Positions 11,788 through 24,832 of a stretch of DNA of 64,000 nt are shown here, in pieces. Every line of letters begins with the position of its first letter. Position 1 is the stretch's first letter. Origin of the DNA: Sipunculus nudus (taxonomy: Eukaryota > Annelida > Sipuncula > Golfingiida > Sipunculidae); contig CM049310.1 in assembly GCA_026874595.1 (NCBI GenBank), forward strand, positions 20,684,058 through 20,748,057. The letters run 5' to 3'. Both the position numbers and the translations under genes were made by a program. The notes beneath the pieces are model-generated. The model did not search any database and was not told the origin of the DNA. It was given only the letters and a program-made list of their open reading frames with translations.

Positions 11788-11808
11788 CTTAAACATACAA
11801 AACATGTC
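11788..11808 (-). CDS. Possible 21-nt microexon of EVI5
   Basis: On the minus strand a pyrimidine-rich acceptor ending CCATCCTTCTAG is followed by 21 nt encoding DMFCMFK and a donor GTAAGAGGG. Both boundaries are phase 0 and the length is a multiple of three, so inclusion between LEK and ETETL would keep the frame. The peptide does not look like coiled coil and I know no EVI5 counterpart, so this may be chance. Confidence 0.2.
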
Positions 11809-13306
11809 CTAGAAGGATGGATAGTTTCTTCTGGCACTGAACTGAAGGATTCTGAGAAGACTAAACTATCAGGAGTTGCTGTCACATACAAAAAGAATTC
11901 CTCTGATAATTGACCTCTCTATATACTGATACTGCCGAGTGACAGAGAACAAAAACAATGGGAGCAGCCCAGGCAATTGTGATGAGACACCCTGAGCCTT
12001 GTAGTTCACATCCTGTTGTCCCCTGTGATACAGGAATATGACCTTCCCTACTTGATCATGCAATGCATCCACTTCAGGTGATGAAGATGCGGTCACCATC
12101 TCAACGCATCACCTCATAAGCATTCCTTATGTGTTATATAAAAACACCACTGGGAGCTCTTCATCCAAAGCTGTGCTATATCTTTAAATTAAATGCCAAC
12201 TACATCAGCTGAACTGTTTTCACTTAGCCCAAGGTTCTACTCTAATGGGAATGTAGTGTAGATGACTGTGGGCAATACAGGCTCTGTCCTACCTTAAAAC
12301 ACACAGTTCATTTCCTGATGTGCAGGATCAAATGGTTTTCATTACAATAACAAATACATGTCTTTTTTGCTCAATTGCAAAATGAAGAACTATATGTTTT
12401 ATCTAGTGGAAAAAAACTTCCTGTAAAACTAAACTTTGAATGTATGATTATAACACTTGTTTTAGTTGCTTCATGTTTAAAAAAAAAAGGAAAAGTTCTC
12501 AAGTCAGTGTTACGTACATGACAAAACTGATGGAGCAAATTTTTCCACAACATGAAAAAGACAACACAACTTTACATTAAAAGAACAAAGGGAAACAAAC
12601 CTGAAGCTGCCAAAGAAAAAGAAATAAAGACAACACTGCCTCAAGTACACTGGAGAGGATACAAAAGAAGAACCATTTTTTATTCTTCTCTTTTTGGATT
12701 TCATGACTTGGCACTGTTAATTTTATCTTTTATCATTACCAGGTATGACATAAATAAATACAACACATCAGATACAGGTGCGTCAGGGAACTGTGTGGGA
12801 GCTGTGAGGTCTGATTTCTGTTTTTATGGTACATATGACCTGATAACATGTGAATTCACAGTAATAAGTAAAATTTTGATCAGTACTTTCCAACACTTCT
12901 CATCAGCAGTTCGTTGACATACCCCCCCCCCCCCCCACACCATTTTATGGAGCTTGAGGAGGTACAGAAGCCAGGGAGCAAAAATATCTGCAGTTTTGTA
13001 ACTGACACTGCCATCAGCTAACATGAACATAAATTTACATACTGATCACACCTTTGTGGAAATCTGCAACATTTATACTCCATTTACCAAAGTTATAGTG
13101 ATTAATCATTATTTATGTTTCCATCTTTTTTCAAAACAGATAAAAAGGGAAAGGAACACTGACCCTCTATGGCTGCATGCAAATTACACCATCCCACCCC
13201 ATACCCCTGTCTCTTAAAAACATGTCCCTGGGCCACTGGTCATAAAGGTATCTGTACAAAAGGAAAAGTGTGATATTGAGGTTTCAAAAAGTACAAAATA
13301 ACTTAC

Positions 13307-13360
13307 CTTCTCTAAATTCTCTATTCTCTGTCTCAGGAGCTTGTTCTCTGATCTCAGCCT
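13307..13360 (-). CDS. EVI5: EVI5 exon: coiled coil, RLRSENKLLRQRIE block
   Basis: This 54-nt exon encodes RLRSENKLLRQRIENLEK, nearly identical to EVI5 RLRTENRLLKQRIEALEK. The acceptor is AACCTTACAG and the donor GTAAGTTAT. Both boundaries are phase 0. Heptad spacing of Leu and Ile continues the coiled coil from the previous exon. This junction (after LEK) is, from memory, where vertebrate EVI5L is alternatively spliced. A 21-nt microexon candidate lies in the following intron. Confidence 0.9.
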
Positions 13361-15112
13361 CTGTAAGGTTTAGATAAAATAACCACAATTATAAATCATG
13401 AAAAGCTGAGCAAAAAGGATATATACTATAAAATAATATCAATAATGGAGCTCCATGGCACATCTGGAAGTTATCAAATGGGCAAAGCTTGCTTCTGTGT
13501 TCCAGTAAAAGTTAAAACTCTGATATTGTTTTTAAATCTGTTATTTCAGCAAAATCAGCCTCATATCATTTGTCCAAATTTGACAATGGCAATGCCTTGA
13601 TACCTTTGTTTAACAGGAAAGGTAACAGAATCCACATATGGAAGGGGACACAGTGGCAGATCCAGAGGGAGTTCAGGCACTACTGACCCCTTCCTTTAGA
13701 GCTGCAACAACCTTTTTAGGATTTAAAACTAATTTTTCAAGCCTGGACCCTTTCTTTTCTGGATCAGAGGACCTTTTTTAGGTGCTCTTATTAGTCTTCC
13801 TGGGTTGGACCCTCCCTTTTTCATTATCCTGGATCCCCTGGGACAGTACTATCACACCAACCATCCAAAATCATCTGGCCTTTGATTGAGGAGTTACTGT
13901 TCTGACATTATTGATTCAGTGTACTCTTATATATATATATAAAGAATTAAGATGTGTTCTTCACAAATGCCCAACACACAAAGGCGCTGCTGTCCTAGTT
14001 TATATACACTACAATCATCATCCATCACAATGCCACAGTCTGACTGACCTTCAGAGCTTTCACAGAACACGGAGTATGATATCACTTATCTATGATGCCA
14101 GGAATCAGCAGAAACTCTTTTCACAATTGATCATATGATCACATCTTGTTAACAGACTGTAGCCCCTGGGTGCTAAACAATGCAGGAAAGGGCTTAAAAC
14201 ATTAATCCTGGAGTGATTTACACAGGGATTACACCAAAATCTACTCATTTCTAGATGTCCAAACTACTGACCTATGTCAATGGGTTAGGTATCATTAAAT
14301 CCATGAAGCAATTCTTCTGATATGAGTGATATCCAACAGACACACAGAATCAGAATGGACAGAGATAATGACCCTGCTATTATATAATGCAGGTTTAATA
14401 AACATTCCTTCCTGGTATCAGGGAGGTCAAGGTCTTAACAGAGGATGCACACTGCAGCACAGACTGTCTGTAACAACCAAAGGTAAACATCACCATGATG
14501 TTCTGGTGTATTTAAAACAGGGCTGGCTGGACTGAGAAACTCCAGTTTGAAGCATTTCAGACCCACCAGTTTCAACACCTGCACTGTATACAAACCAGGT
14601 ACACTGACTGTAAAAGGGCCACATCTGACAGTGGCATTTATAGGTTGCTGACAAAACTGAAGCATCCCCCCAAGTATATAGAGAGCAACTGAAATTAGTA
14701 TACACAAATTTATGTGTTTGAAGTTAATTTCATTCCATGATGGTCTAGATGTGGAGAGAGGGATGCTGACTGCAAGACCTCTCTAACAGTTTACAAAATG
14801 TATGTGAGATAACAAGACTTTGTGCTGAATCTTATTTAATGTGATATTTAATACAAGTTGCTGGACTTCCTGAATCTTGTATCAATGTTTTTCAACTAAA
14901 TCCTTAATAATTCTTATACATGTATGGCAAATAATTCCATTTTATACTGTGTATTTTGAATCTGCAATTAATGATAATTATTATATTTTTACAATGTATG
15001 ATGTAATGTATATAATATGGAATCAGTTCCACAGATATCTTGTCTGCTTACACATGCAATAAATTTGATGGATGAGCCTGTGTTTTAATTATTTCTAAAG
15101 GCCCCATATGAC
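13361..15112 (-). other. EVI5 intron segment
   Basis: No exon seen. At about 13650-13855 a stretch begins gtggcagatccagag and ends ctggatcccctgggac, with repeated ctggaccctttc..ggacc strings inside. It may be a decayed inverted-repeat element, but the ends are too diverged to call. Confidence 0.5.
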
Positions 15113-15702
15113 CTTAAGCCTATATCTCACTTGGCCATCTTGCGAAAAATTGCGAACGGCATTCACATGAGTGTTTCAAAAGTGTCTTAGAGCATTCAGG
15201 GTGGTTCTCAATTTCCTAACGTGAATCGCAAAGTGTCCCTTCCTTGTTGCAGAAATTTTGAACATGTTAAAGAAATTTGCATGAGAAAATTTCTCTCAAA
15301 ATAGTAGCAGAGGCATCACTGGTGTCTCAAACCCATCTCAAACATGTCTTGAACTTTTCCACCAAGTCAGTTTCAGTGAGTCAAGAAGTGCGAGAACTGC
15401 GATACAACTTTATGAGAGGTTTCCAAGCTATGCAACTACACTGCAAATATTTAGAGATAAAATGAGAATCTGACATTCTGGGCGCAAATTTTCTTGCCAA
15501 CATTTCACAACATTCTAGGGACGGGCATTCAAAATCCAGCTGAATTTAGGGCAAAATACTTGTGCGATGTACGCAATTGTGTCGTAAGTACATTTCAGTG
15601 TGATTGCAAGTGAAGATTGTCCCTAATCCACATATTTTCTCACAATTGTTGTGTCTCCAACTAGTCGCACGCTGTCGCAGCCCAGTGAGATACAGCCTTC
15701 AG
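15113..15702. mobile_element. MITE-like element with about 20-bp terminal inverted repeats
   Basis: The left end aagcctatatctcacttggc (15116) is the imperfect inverse of the right end gcccagtgagatacagcctt (15680-15699). The symmetry extends inward to a TTGCGA-like string near each end. The 590-bp interior has no long frame with domain features. The size, inverted repeats and lack of a gene fit a non-autonomous DNA transposon; the superfamily is not assignable. Confidence 0.65.
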
Positions 15703-18700
15703 CTTGGCTTTCCTAGCAAAGATACAGATTTTTAATACAAGATTCTGAGGTCAGGGAAGGATACTGAGCATATATAAATCCAGGTGGGTGATACAATTAA
15801 CAAATGAACCTTCTTTGATTAATCTGATGATATGTGATGCAAAAACCAGACCTCAGTCACACTGCTTACAGAGAAGGGGACTTAGCTGGAGCTTCGAGAG
15901 ATCCTGAACTCACCATAATTCATCACTTGTTCTTGCAATAACATAACTAACCAGAAGGCAATCATGAATAAATTATGATGGACCGTCTACAGCAAACATG
16001 TATGACCTGGCTTCAAAGCAATATCACATATATGACATCAGAGACCTGAGAACGTGAATGATAGCTTTCATGAAATATCCAAAAATGAATAAGATCACAC
16101 CACAACAGTGAGTTATACAACGAAGAAGCAATGTTACCAAATCATTGAACTTGTGGATGACATTGATGTTCTGATATAAACCACAAGAACTCTCCAGATA
16201 TAACAGAAGCATGATCATATTACTGAGAATTAATTCTGTCTGACAAATATGAGCAGGATTTTATCAGGCAATGTGTAAGGTAACTGCTTATGATCAAAGC
16301 ACAAGATTACTTCTTTGAAACAAATGTGTGTGTTTGCTTCACTCAGGGATGAATAACTTCTTAAGAATGTCTGGGTTAGCATTTTTCTGTCTTTGAGTTG
16401 GGTATTTTTTTATCCAACTGTGGAAGTGTTTTATAACTTTATTTTTTTTCATCCATGGCAAATTTAAGTTATTACTGTCCTCCATTTAGTGCAAGTTAAT
16501 TAAATTATAAGTACAGGCACTGAAAGTTTGATGTTCACTTTGCATTACATCTGTATAGTCTACCTTCCATCACTGCTCAAAAAGTTTTTACAAGTTAAGG
16601 ATGGCGACCTACAGTTGGGTTTACCTCTTTTGAGAGAGTGACCATAAATATAATGGTACATCAGTATAGTCTACTTTCCATCACTGTTTAAGAATTTTTT
16701 TACAAGTTATTTAAGGATGGCGACCTTAAGTTGGTACTACCTCTTTTGAAAGAATGCAGACCATTAATATAATTGATTATGGTTTTGAATCTTCAGGTCT
16801 TCTTCAAAGAGGAAAGAAACCAATATATTAATCAAAGCAGCTACTTAGTCATGACAGTTTTAAAGGCAGGATATTATTTCACAAAGACTTGCCTGTCTAT
16901 CCAGGGGACAAAAAGACTGCAAGCACAGCTGAGTTAAAGAAAACCTCTTACTTTTCAAGGGCCTAGGAATGACATTTATTTAAAGAGGCTTCATCACCTA
17001 TAAAGTATGTTGAATTAACACCAGATATAGCTTCTTCCATTTAAAATAAATTTGTACCTGCCAAAATATTGCCCTGAAACCATTTGCTTACTCCTGTAAA
17101 TGAGTGTTAACAACAGTAGAAGGGGTAATCACAGGAGTCAACATAAACACAGCGTGTGGGATTCTGTCCATGGAAGAGCCATTACTCCTGCCATCCATGA
17201 GATGCCCATACTACCTTGGCCCCCCAAAAAATGTAATACATGTTCCATCGCGTGTTGAGGCTCACAATCGGACCTCTGGTCATGTGGCCTTGTTATGGTA
17301 CACAGACCCACGAGGATTGTGTTTACAAACATGCAGAGCCATAAAAAGGTGTTTAACAGCTGTGTGCAAGGTACTGAGACTGTGTGCTGGAAAACTTTTG
17401 TGTAAAGCAAAAATGAACTGATAGTGGGAAAGAATGGGCTTAATATTGCTCCTGATTATGTCCCTTTAAATCTGTCATTTTGTTATTTTGTTTTCTGCTG
17501 ACATGACCATGGTAGGAAGTAAGGCCAAACAAAAAAAGTAGATTATTTTATGGACTTTTGATCATAATATAAAGAGTGAGCAACATCATTTTTTCCCTTT
17601 TTTATTTTTTTAAATTACCAGTTGGGTTCAAAATTTTCTTAATTATGAAATTAATCCTTATGCGGGAAAAATACAAAATAAGCTTCTTTTCTTGCATAGT
17701 GAATATGAAAACACAAAGTTTATTCCATTTTCTGTGATACTTTCAAGATTACTAAGAAGATTTCAAGGTAAGTGCACTTATAATAACCAAAACTGTAAAG
17801 AGTTTTGCACACATTCTAAAAGAAAACCTTCCCTGCAGAAGTATGGTTATTCCATAAAATTTATATTTTTTTGTATGGCCTTGCAAAATCTTGTCTGGAG
17901 AAACAGTATTTGATTTAAAACACATTTCCTATTTCAGAGCTTCCTCTTCACCTGTGAAAGAAAACAAAACCTTGACTGCTTCGGAATGCTCCTGACAGCA
18001 TCAAGAATAAAAATTTCCATATTTATCACTTCTGGATTAGATTTGATATTCATATATTCTATGGCTTGTATTACAAATGCCGATAACACAGGATCATGTA
18101 TCCCACAAAGCATGGGGGCTGAGCATCTTGAGATTCTGTACATGGCACACCTAACACAATACTCTGCTGGCCCTTGTGTTCTAACATACAGCTGTATCTG
18201 TGCAGCCTCATACATAGATCTCTCTCTGTATGAAATACATTGATCTCTGATCCCAAAGCTCCTCAAATTCCTCTACATCAAAGGTGCCCCTTTGCATATA
18301 GGCAAATCATCTCCTGCCAGTCATACACTCAACCTTAGCTTCCTTTTCCAATAAGGGCACTCTAGGACTTCAAGTATGGACCCAACAACAGAGTTGGCAG
18401 ATAATTATGATACTGATATTATTTCTGGATATTATTGACCAAATCTATATTAGAATTGCAGTTATATAAGAGACATTATGGCATTTTTTAAATTATGAAT
18501 TATAGAAACTTATATAATTTCCCCCTCTTTCAGATTTAGTTGTTTTTCACTATTTATGCAAGATGTCACACGCTGTTTTCTCCTTTTGAACAGGACTAGA
18601 CTGTTGCAATGTCTCCCATTCCAGGCAAACCAATCCTGTCTTGAACACTGAAGTTCCCCTGAGATGTCCATGTGCTCTTTCAAGAGTCACCACTGTTGCT

Positions 18701-19319
18701 AATATTAGGGATGCCATCCATGTCCCCACTTAGGATTCTGACCAGGCAATAACAGAGTGCATGACCTCTTTAATATCTCTACAATTACTGCCAGACCTGT
18801 GGGAATGTGTGTACTATACTACTGTCAAATTGAAATTGTCACCTCTAGGTGTATCAAATAAATATTCTACAGCTTAATCCAATATTGCCACAGGGCTGCT
18901 GACAGGTTTAAATGAGACATTTAAACCCATAAAAGAGTTTGTTTTGTAATCTAAAGACTACAGAGAGAGTACAGAAGATAAGAGCCACATGTTTTCATTC
19001 AAGAGTTTAAGAGTGACAGATCATCTACTCAAAGTACATTAGATATCTGTACCACACCTGCAGAAAGGTTGTTAAAATGGGTCAAATTTTATCCATTAAT
19101 TTATCTAAGAGCTCAGTGCTTAAAATATAATTATTATTTAAAATACATAAATGAACAAGAAAACCTGTTTACTCCCTGTTTACTGATAGAATTGATAATT
19201 TTTAATGATTCATTATTGATTGAAGATGTAATGATATACAACAAGGGCACCACAATGTGGGGCATCTTGCCACAGTAGGGACACAATTAAGACTGGTTGT
19301 GTTAAACTTTAAGCCTGGT
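15703..19319 (-). other. EVI5 intron segment
   Basis: No supported exon. It contains the tandem duplication listed at 16551-16775. A 105-codon plus-strand frame (17104-17421) has a mirrored minus frame of similar size and no family features. A plus-strand pseudo-exon (acceptor before 17700, donor GTAAGT at 17767) is discussed under rejected items. Confidence 0.5.
16551..16775. repeat. Tandem duplication of about 115 bp
   Basis: Two copies share tatagtctac.ttccatcactg, ttttacaagtta, aaggatggcgacct and acctcttttga.agA. The copies differ by small indels and substitutions, so the duplication is not recent. Confidence 0.85.
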
Positions 19320-19690
19320 CAGTGTGACAATCTGTAGGACAGTCATGTGACCTTGACCCTTCACCGTGTGACCTCATTAGGAAGCTTCCTGGATTGGTAA
19401 ATGACTCACATGTGAAAGATGGAAGGTTTGGGATGAAATGTTTGACTTTAGATGCTTCCAAAATATCCTTCAAGATTTGGGTCATATGACCTTGACCTTT
19501 AACCTACAGGGTTCTTCCTCTATTGGTAGTTGAGCTGTATGTGAAAGATGGATGGTCTTGGTAAAAACAATTCTGCTTGAAATGCATCCACAAGCCAATA
19601 ACAAGTCCAGCCAGACAGAAGGCCAGACTCACAAATGGCGAAACTATATATATCCCCTCGTGAAACTTTCTTGCGAGGGAATAATAATCA
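19320..19690 (+). mobile_element. Tandem-core element with terminal hairpin (pearl/HINE-like)
   Basis: Two diverged units with a period near 140 bp share catgtgaccttgaccct, cctcta/cctggattggta and gtgaaagatgga.gg. They are followed by a cagacagaaggccagac stretch. The tail forms a hairpin: ccctcg at 19655-19660 and cgaggg at 19674-19679 around a 13-nt loop. The layout (core repeats, purine-rich linker, terminal hairpin) matches the other elements in the window. The head is not identified. Confidence 0.5.
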
Positions 19691-19891
19691 ATACTGATAA
19701 TTCAAAGTTTTATGCTTGCATTTCAGAATACCATTCATTTGACTTGATTCAAGTATCAATTTCAATGTTTACCATGCTGTATCTCCTTCACCACCATGTC
19801 AACACAGATACCTTTTAAATCATTTCATGAAAGTAAAGAATTTAAAAATTTGTTTGATGAATTTGAAAGTGCACTAAATAATGGATCTTAC

Positions 19892-19952
19892 CCTGACTTC
19901 AACTTGTTCTTCCTGTTCTTTGGTTTTGAGCTGATTGTATTCCTTCTCTAAT
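19892..19952 (-). CDS. EVI5: EVI5 exon: start of coiled coil
   Basis: This 61-nt exon has the acceptor TTTCTCTGCAG and donor GTAAGATCC. It supplies one base to finish the split Lys codon, then LEKEYNQLKTKEQEEQVEVR. This matches the EVI5/EVI5L block LEKEY..(I/L)KTKEMEEQVEIK that links the TBC domain to the coiled coil. It enters in phase 2 and leaves in phase 0. It is the shared acceptor for the 55.2-kb exon and, by phase, for the two candidate first exons at 49.7 and 33.3 kb. Confidence 0.9.
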
Positions 19953-20093
19953 CTGCAGAGAAAGAGAACACACTCAATAGACAGAACATTCAACTATTAC
20001 ATATAGAATATACAAATTTTTATTCTCTTGGTGCTCATTTTCTTGCTGCTGTAATAAAGAGTAAAAAAATTTAAATTTATTTATATCTTTTTT

Positions 20094-20231
20094 GCTGGTT
20101 CAACAGACACTTAAAGCATGTAGATATTAATATTTTCTTAATTTGTGACCAAAGACCATTTTCTGCTGGTTCAACAGACACTTAAAGCATGTAGATATTA
20201 ATATTTTCTTAATTTGTGACCAAAGACCATT
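20094..20231. repeat. Near-perfect 71-bp tandem duplication
   Basis: The segment from gctggttcaacagacac to gaccaaagaccatt appears twice, beginning at 20094 and 20165, with no differences that I can find across about 65 bp. The identity suggests a recent duplication, or an assembly artefact. Confidence 0.95.
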
Positions 20232-22545
20232 AATTATATTTAATTTGCAGCATGAAAGATGGTATATGCACCATTGCTGGAGACATCTGGTCTACATTTG
20301 CATCGTGCTCTGCTGATGAAATTTATTCAAACCTAACTGTATGTGTAAATATGTTCTGAAAACACTGTAGATATCTCACTGAATGTCACAGAAAATGAAT
20401 AAAGTGGAATTATGAATAAATGAGATAACATTTATCAATTTTAAGACTGATGGAGTACATACTACGGCCAGATCAGCCCTCTGACACTACGGTCAGATCA
20501 CTGGGCTGTAGGAGGGCCCAAATTAACTGAGTCATGTTTGTCACAGCTAGGTACATACATGATACTGTTGATACAACAGAGGACCAATTAACCATATAGT
20601 ACAGGGTATGTTAAGATGATTCTTGTAGCAATGGATGATCAGCTGACCTATTACAATTTAAAAATCTATCAATCTGAAATATCTTTATTGTTTTTAGCTG
20701 ACATTAAGATGAATGACACCTTCTGCAGTTGATACTAATCAAGCGACAAAAATGTTTCCAAAAACAAAAAGTTTAAAGATTCAAAATGACTTCCTGGGCT
20801 TGAGCTCACTCAAATGAGGTTAATAAGAAAAGTTGTTGGTTTTGGAAAAGTTTCTGCAGTGTACATGTTTAATTTAAAGTTTGTGACCCCAAAGACTTCA
20901 CCGTGTGTCGTGCTGACAGTTGAAGCTGCTGATGGATAGAAAGCTGATAGAAAAAGCTCTAAACTACATCATATAAGCTCACTGGGAAGCAGCAGCATTA
21001 AAAGAACAAGAAAACTGTCAAGGAACACTATTTTAACACCACTTCCTGGAAATCAATATGCTGACCTCTGAACAGAGCAGAAAACATGACACAGACCTAG
21101 CGGTGCCATCAGCTACCAATCAGATGCCTCTATTTTCCACAACACTAATCCAATCAACTAAATGGTCTGTCACAGGACGGCCTTGCATGTGTTACTACCC
21201 CCCATTTGTCATAACACAGAGAAATGATACTTGGGGTTGACCCTTAACCTCCAGCTTCCAAACAGATGAACAATACAGGGAATTGCCCTTTGACCTATAG
21301 CTTCCAGAAGATGAATCAATGAAATCATATCTTGATCAAACTCTGATACAATCCATCTCTTGCACAAACAAAACTTGCCACATTTATATTTTTAATGCTG
21401 TATCTTCCTAGCTCTTTGTCAAATAAATGTCAAAAACAGACCATGCCCCAACACTAATGAAGTAATGTGAATTAGAATTGGATGTCCATTTTGCTGATAT
21501 TTTGTACTGGCTGAATTAACTGTTATCATGTCTATATATATTTTTTATGTTTAAAACTATGGCCCATTGATGGCACTCTCAGTTGATGGATAAAGTGATA
21601 ATGGATGATTTACTTGTTATTGTAAAACTTTCTGGATTTCAGGTTTTCACCCTAGACTGGAATAATATTGCCAAATGAATTGGAAAAAAATCCAGTTTGA
21701 ACTATATATATAATTATTATTTTAAAGCAGAGACCTACCTATATTACTTCAAACATAATTACTCAATATTTCTAAATGAAAGCATGAATGGTTTCACTCA
21801 CATCCAGTAATTTGATACGTTTATTCTTGTTTTACAACAGAGCAATTACATGTTCATTCACCAAACACTACATGCATGATAAAAAGTTAAGATAATGCTA
21901 TCTGAGTTTTTTAATCAAGACATCTCCTACAGGGACCAACATGGCACAGTATTCACTTAGTCATGTGATATAACTTCTTAAGCCTTAAAAACACCTCAAA
22001 GGAACACCTGGAAATAAGAAGTGCAAAACGCAAGATGAATTCTCTCATATCCTGCCTTAAAGAAGTGGTAGGAGGCTCATTTTGTCACCTCTCAAGTCAC
22101 AGGACAAGCACAGTCAGCGAATATTAGATAGCAGCCTGTGACATCACAGAAGGAGACAAATGTGTTAGGAACAGACACCAGACCAGAGGAGCCGCTTTGA
22201 ATGTAAGTACTGCTGGCTTAGATGATACACTTAGCCTTAAAGAGAAAATAATGCTCCAAAGACTGATGCTACCATTATTTGCTGGATCTTCTCTGGGTCC
22301 CCATCATTCACCCTGACACACTAAATAAGCAGCTGTGACAGTTACACCTCTTTCTCTTCCCAGCTACAGGACAGTCAGTGGCTGGCCAGATAGGGGTGAT
22401 ATTGACTTTCACACTCTTGTGGTCAGCTAATAGCTCCAAGCTTTCAATGTAAACAGTCCTCAGCCAGAGCCACCAGTCACCTGAACTGGTTTAAAGCCAG
22501 TGCTGAAGATCTACACTCTCAGATATAATATTAACAATAAACTTA
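20232..22545 (-). other. EVI5 intron segment, no feature seen
   Basis: No exon or element signature that I can support. The GC content is a little higher around 22.0-22.5 kb. Confidence 0.5.
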
Positions 22546-23165
22546 CAGTGAAGCCATGAGCAAGTAACTCTATATACCTATTATACACCTGAAACCATTG
22601 GTATATAATTCTAAATACCTGTTTTACATACAAAGTCATACAGGTCTGTAATTCTATAAACACCAATTATGCACCTGAAAGCCATGGGCATGAAATTCTT
22701 AATACTCATTATATACCTGAAAGCCATGGGTGTGTATTTCTTAAATACCCATTGTACACCTAAAAGCCATGAGCATGTTATTCTCAAATACCCTTATATA
22801 CACCTGCAAACCATGGGTAACAGTATGTAAATCTAAATCGCTATTTTACATTGAAGTCATGAGCATGTAATTCTTAACACCAATTACATGCCTGAAAGCC
22901 ATGGGTATGTAATTCTAAATACCTATTACACCCCCTGAAAGCCATGGGTATGTAATTTTAAATACCCATAAAAAGGCATTATACACCTGCAAGCCACGGG
23001 TATGTAAATCTAAATACCCACAATACACCTGAAAGCCATGGGTATGTAATTCTTAATACCCATAATACCCCTGAAAGCCAAGAGAATTTAATTCTGCATT
23101 GTTATTACTTATAAAATATTCATAAAAGATCTGAAAGTTATGTATATGTATTTCTAAAATATCAC
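22546..23165. repeat. Minisatellite, about 43-bp unit, roughly 13 copies
   Basis: Degenerate copies share acctgaaagccatgggta, tgtaattctaaatacc and cattatac. Anchors occur near 22677, 22717, 22763, 22806, 22851, 22893, 22936, 22989, 23031 and 23071. Each unit has an internal symmetry (GGGTAT ... ATACCC) that could form a small stem. No coding frame follows the period. Confidence 0.9.
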
Positions 23166-24265
23166 AGACATATATGTGCACATAGTACATGGGAATCCAG
23201 TTCAGTTTATAAATCAACCAGTTGATTGGGGAATTCAAATGAACACTGTAAGTGTAACATATATACACAGAGAATCTGCCGTACTCAGGCCTATCCTGAG
23301 CGTTTGACAATAACTTCATTTCTAAGGCTGCTTTTTCTTTACATGCTTGTATCAGATACTGATAAAACTTAGATACTGTCAATTCACATAAAAAGTGGCC
23401 ACATCATCCATAACTGTATGGCCTTTCATATACCACTCATGTACCAGGCATACCATGCTTGCTCCTGTAACTGCTCCTGAGTAATTAATCTTATTCCTAA
23501 CAATCCCTTACAAAAGCAATAAAGAGAGGAAACAGCTATAATGGTGAGAATACAGCAATTCTGAAAAGGGGTTAGAAAATATAATAATGAGGATTAAAAT
23601 CAGATGAGCAATGTGATATATGTAAACTTTAAGATGATGCTATAAACAATGCTAGCACAAAATACAAGCACTTTGGTCCATGGTGCAGTTGAACATGAAT
23701 TATTTATGTGTGTGTAATTTCAGTAAACTTTATTCCAATCTTTACTTATGACAATAGCATGCACAAGATACTATCATACTACATTTAAAACTTTAACTCT
23801 TTCTCAGATCACATGACTCCATTATATTAATGGTGCGCTCCTCACAGACAGGCATAATTCTGATTTATGTTTCATTTTCACTTTAGTCAAATTGATGCAG
23901 TAATTAATTATGCTGTAAAATGGATTAACAAAGTAATTGGTAGCATTGGCAAGGGAAGGAGCCAATTCATTTCTGGCCATTTCTGAAATTACTCCCCTGC
24001 TTGAGAAATTCAAGAAAATTCACAAAAGTCTGGTCGTGGAAATTCAACACAAAAACCTTCCTTTTTACATTCATTAAGATCCGTGTTATATTTACTGAGA
24101 ATTAATAAATTGCTCAATTCAAAACATAATGGTGGCTTGATAATAAATGAATCTAAAACATCACTGAGCTTGACCTAACCATCAATGAGTCTTCCCATAG
24201 AAAAACTGGACCTCAATCCATAATTCTGAGCACATTCAAAATCATGATGAGTGGTAAAATTCATT
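23166..24265 (-). other. EVI5 intron segment, no feature seen
   Basis: AT-rich, with no supported feature. Confidence 0.5.
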
Positions 24266-24832
24266 ACACAACATGATATGAAAAAAGAGCACAACAAACG
24301 TGCATAATATGCCTGTCGTGAATCTGGTGACCTCCTACCTCATTAAATTTGTGTGAATTTTTATGAGAAGGTAATTTAGGTGTGAAACTCTTTTGGTAAA
24401 TATGTAAATGAAGTTTCATGAAAATCCATAGGATTTTTGGTTAGTCACCATGGTGCCTCAAAGAGCGCTGACCTCTGACCTCATTAAATATGCATGGATT
24501 TTGCTGCAAATCAAACTTAGGTGAGGTTATTTGATGATTAACATTTCTAATGAGTTTAATCAAAATCATTCATTTTCTTCACAAGTTATCGCAATGACAC
24601 CATAAAGTAGCCTAGTGACCAATGACCTTATTAATTATGTGTGGATATTGCCTATATTTTAACTTAGGTGAGATAATCTGTTGGTAAGTAGTTATATTGA
24701 GTTTTGTGAAAATCCATCAAAGCCCCATTAAGTTATCGCAGCGACACTTAAAGTTTACAGATACACAGACGGAAGGCACAACAGACGGTGGGTATACCAT
24801 AATACTCTGTCATATGACGGGCCTATAAAAAT
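24266..24832 (+). mobile_element. Tandem-core element (pearl/HINE-like)
   Basis: Three diverged units of about 140-150 bp carry gacctcattaaat.tgtg, acttaggtgag and a ttatcgcaatgacac string. They are followed by acagacggaaggcac, acagacggtggg and an end at about 24831 (gtcatatgacgggcctataaaa). A near-head string (atatgcctgtcgtga at about 24308) is a partial inverse of the tail (catatgacgggcctat). The unit theme 'aaaatccat ... agttatcgca' parallels the other families here. Confidence 0.5.

Larger units (their letters stand above)
8025..13306 (-). other. EVI5 intron segment with homopolymer tracts
   Basis: AT-rich intron with no conserved exon apart from the microexon candidate at 11788-11808. 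It holds a C16 tract (9681-9696), a G13 tract (11620-11632) and a C15 tract (12922-12936). At 10220-10500 there are degenerate repeats of the type gacctttaacctt..ataaggtcacacaga (about three copies), probably an eroded tandem-core element. Confidence 0.6.

Noticed and set aside
12552-12917. 121-codon plus-strand frame in the EVI5 intron
   Set aside because: Overlaps open frames on the other strand, has no domain or splice context and atypical composition.
17700-17767. Plus-strand pseudo-exon (EYENTKFIPFSV...) with acceptor and GTAAGT donor
   Set aside because: No partner exon or start in phase, and no family resemblance.
22546-23165. CRISPR-like spacing of repeats
   Set aside because: The units are contiguous and degenerate without unique spacers, and the genome is eukaryotic.
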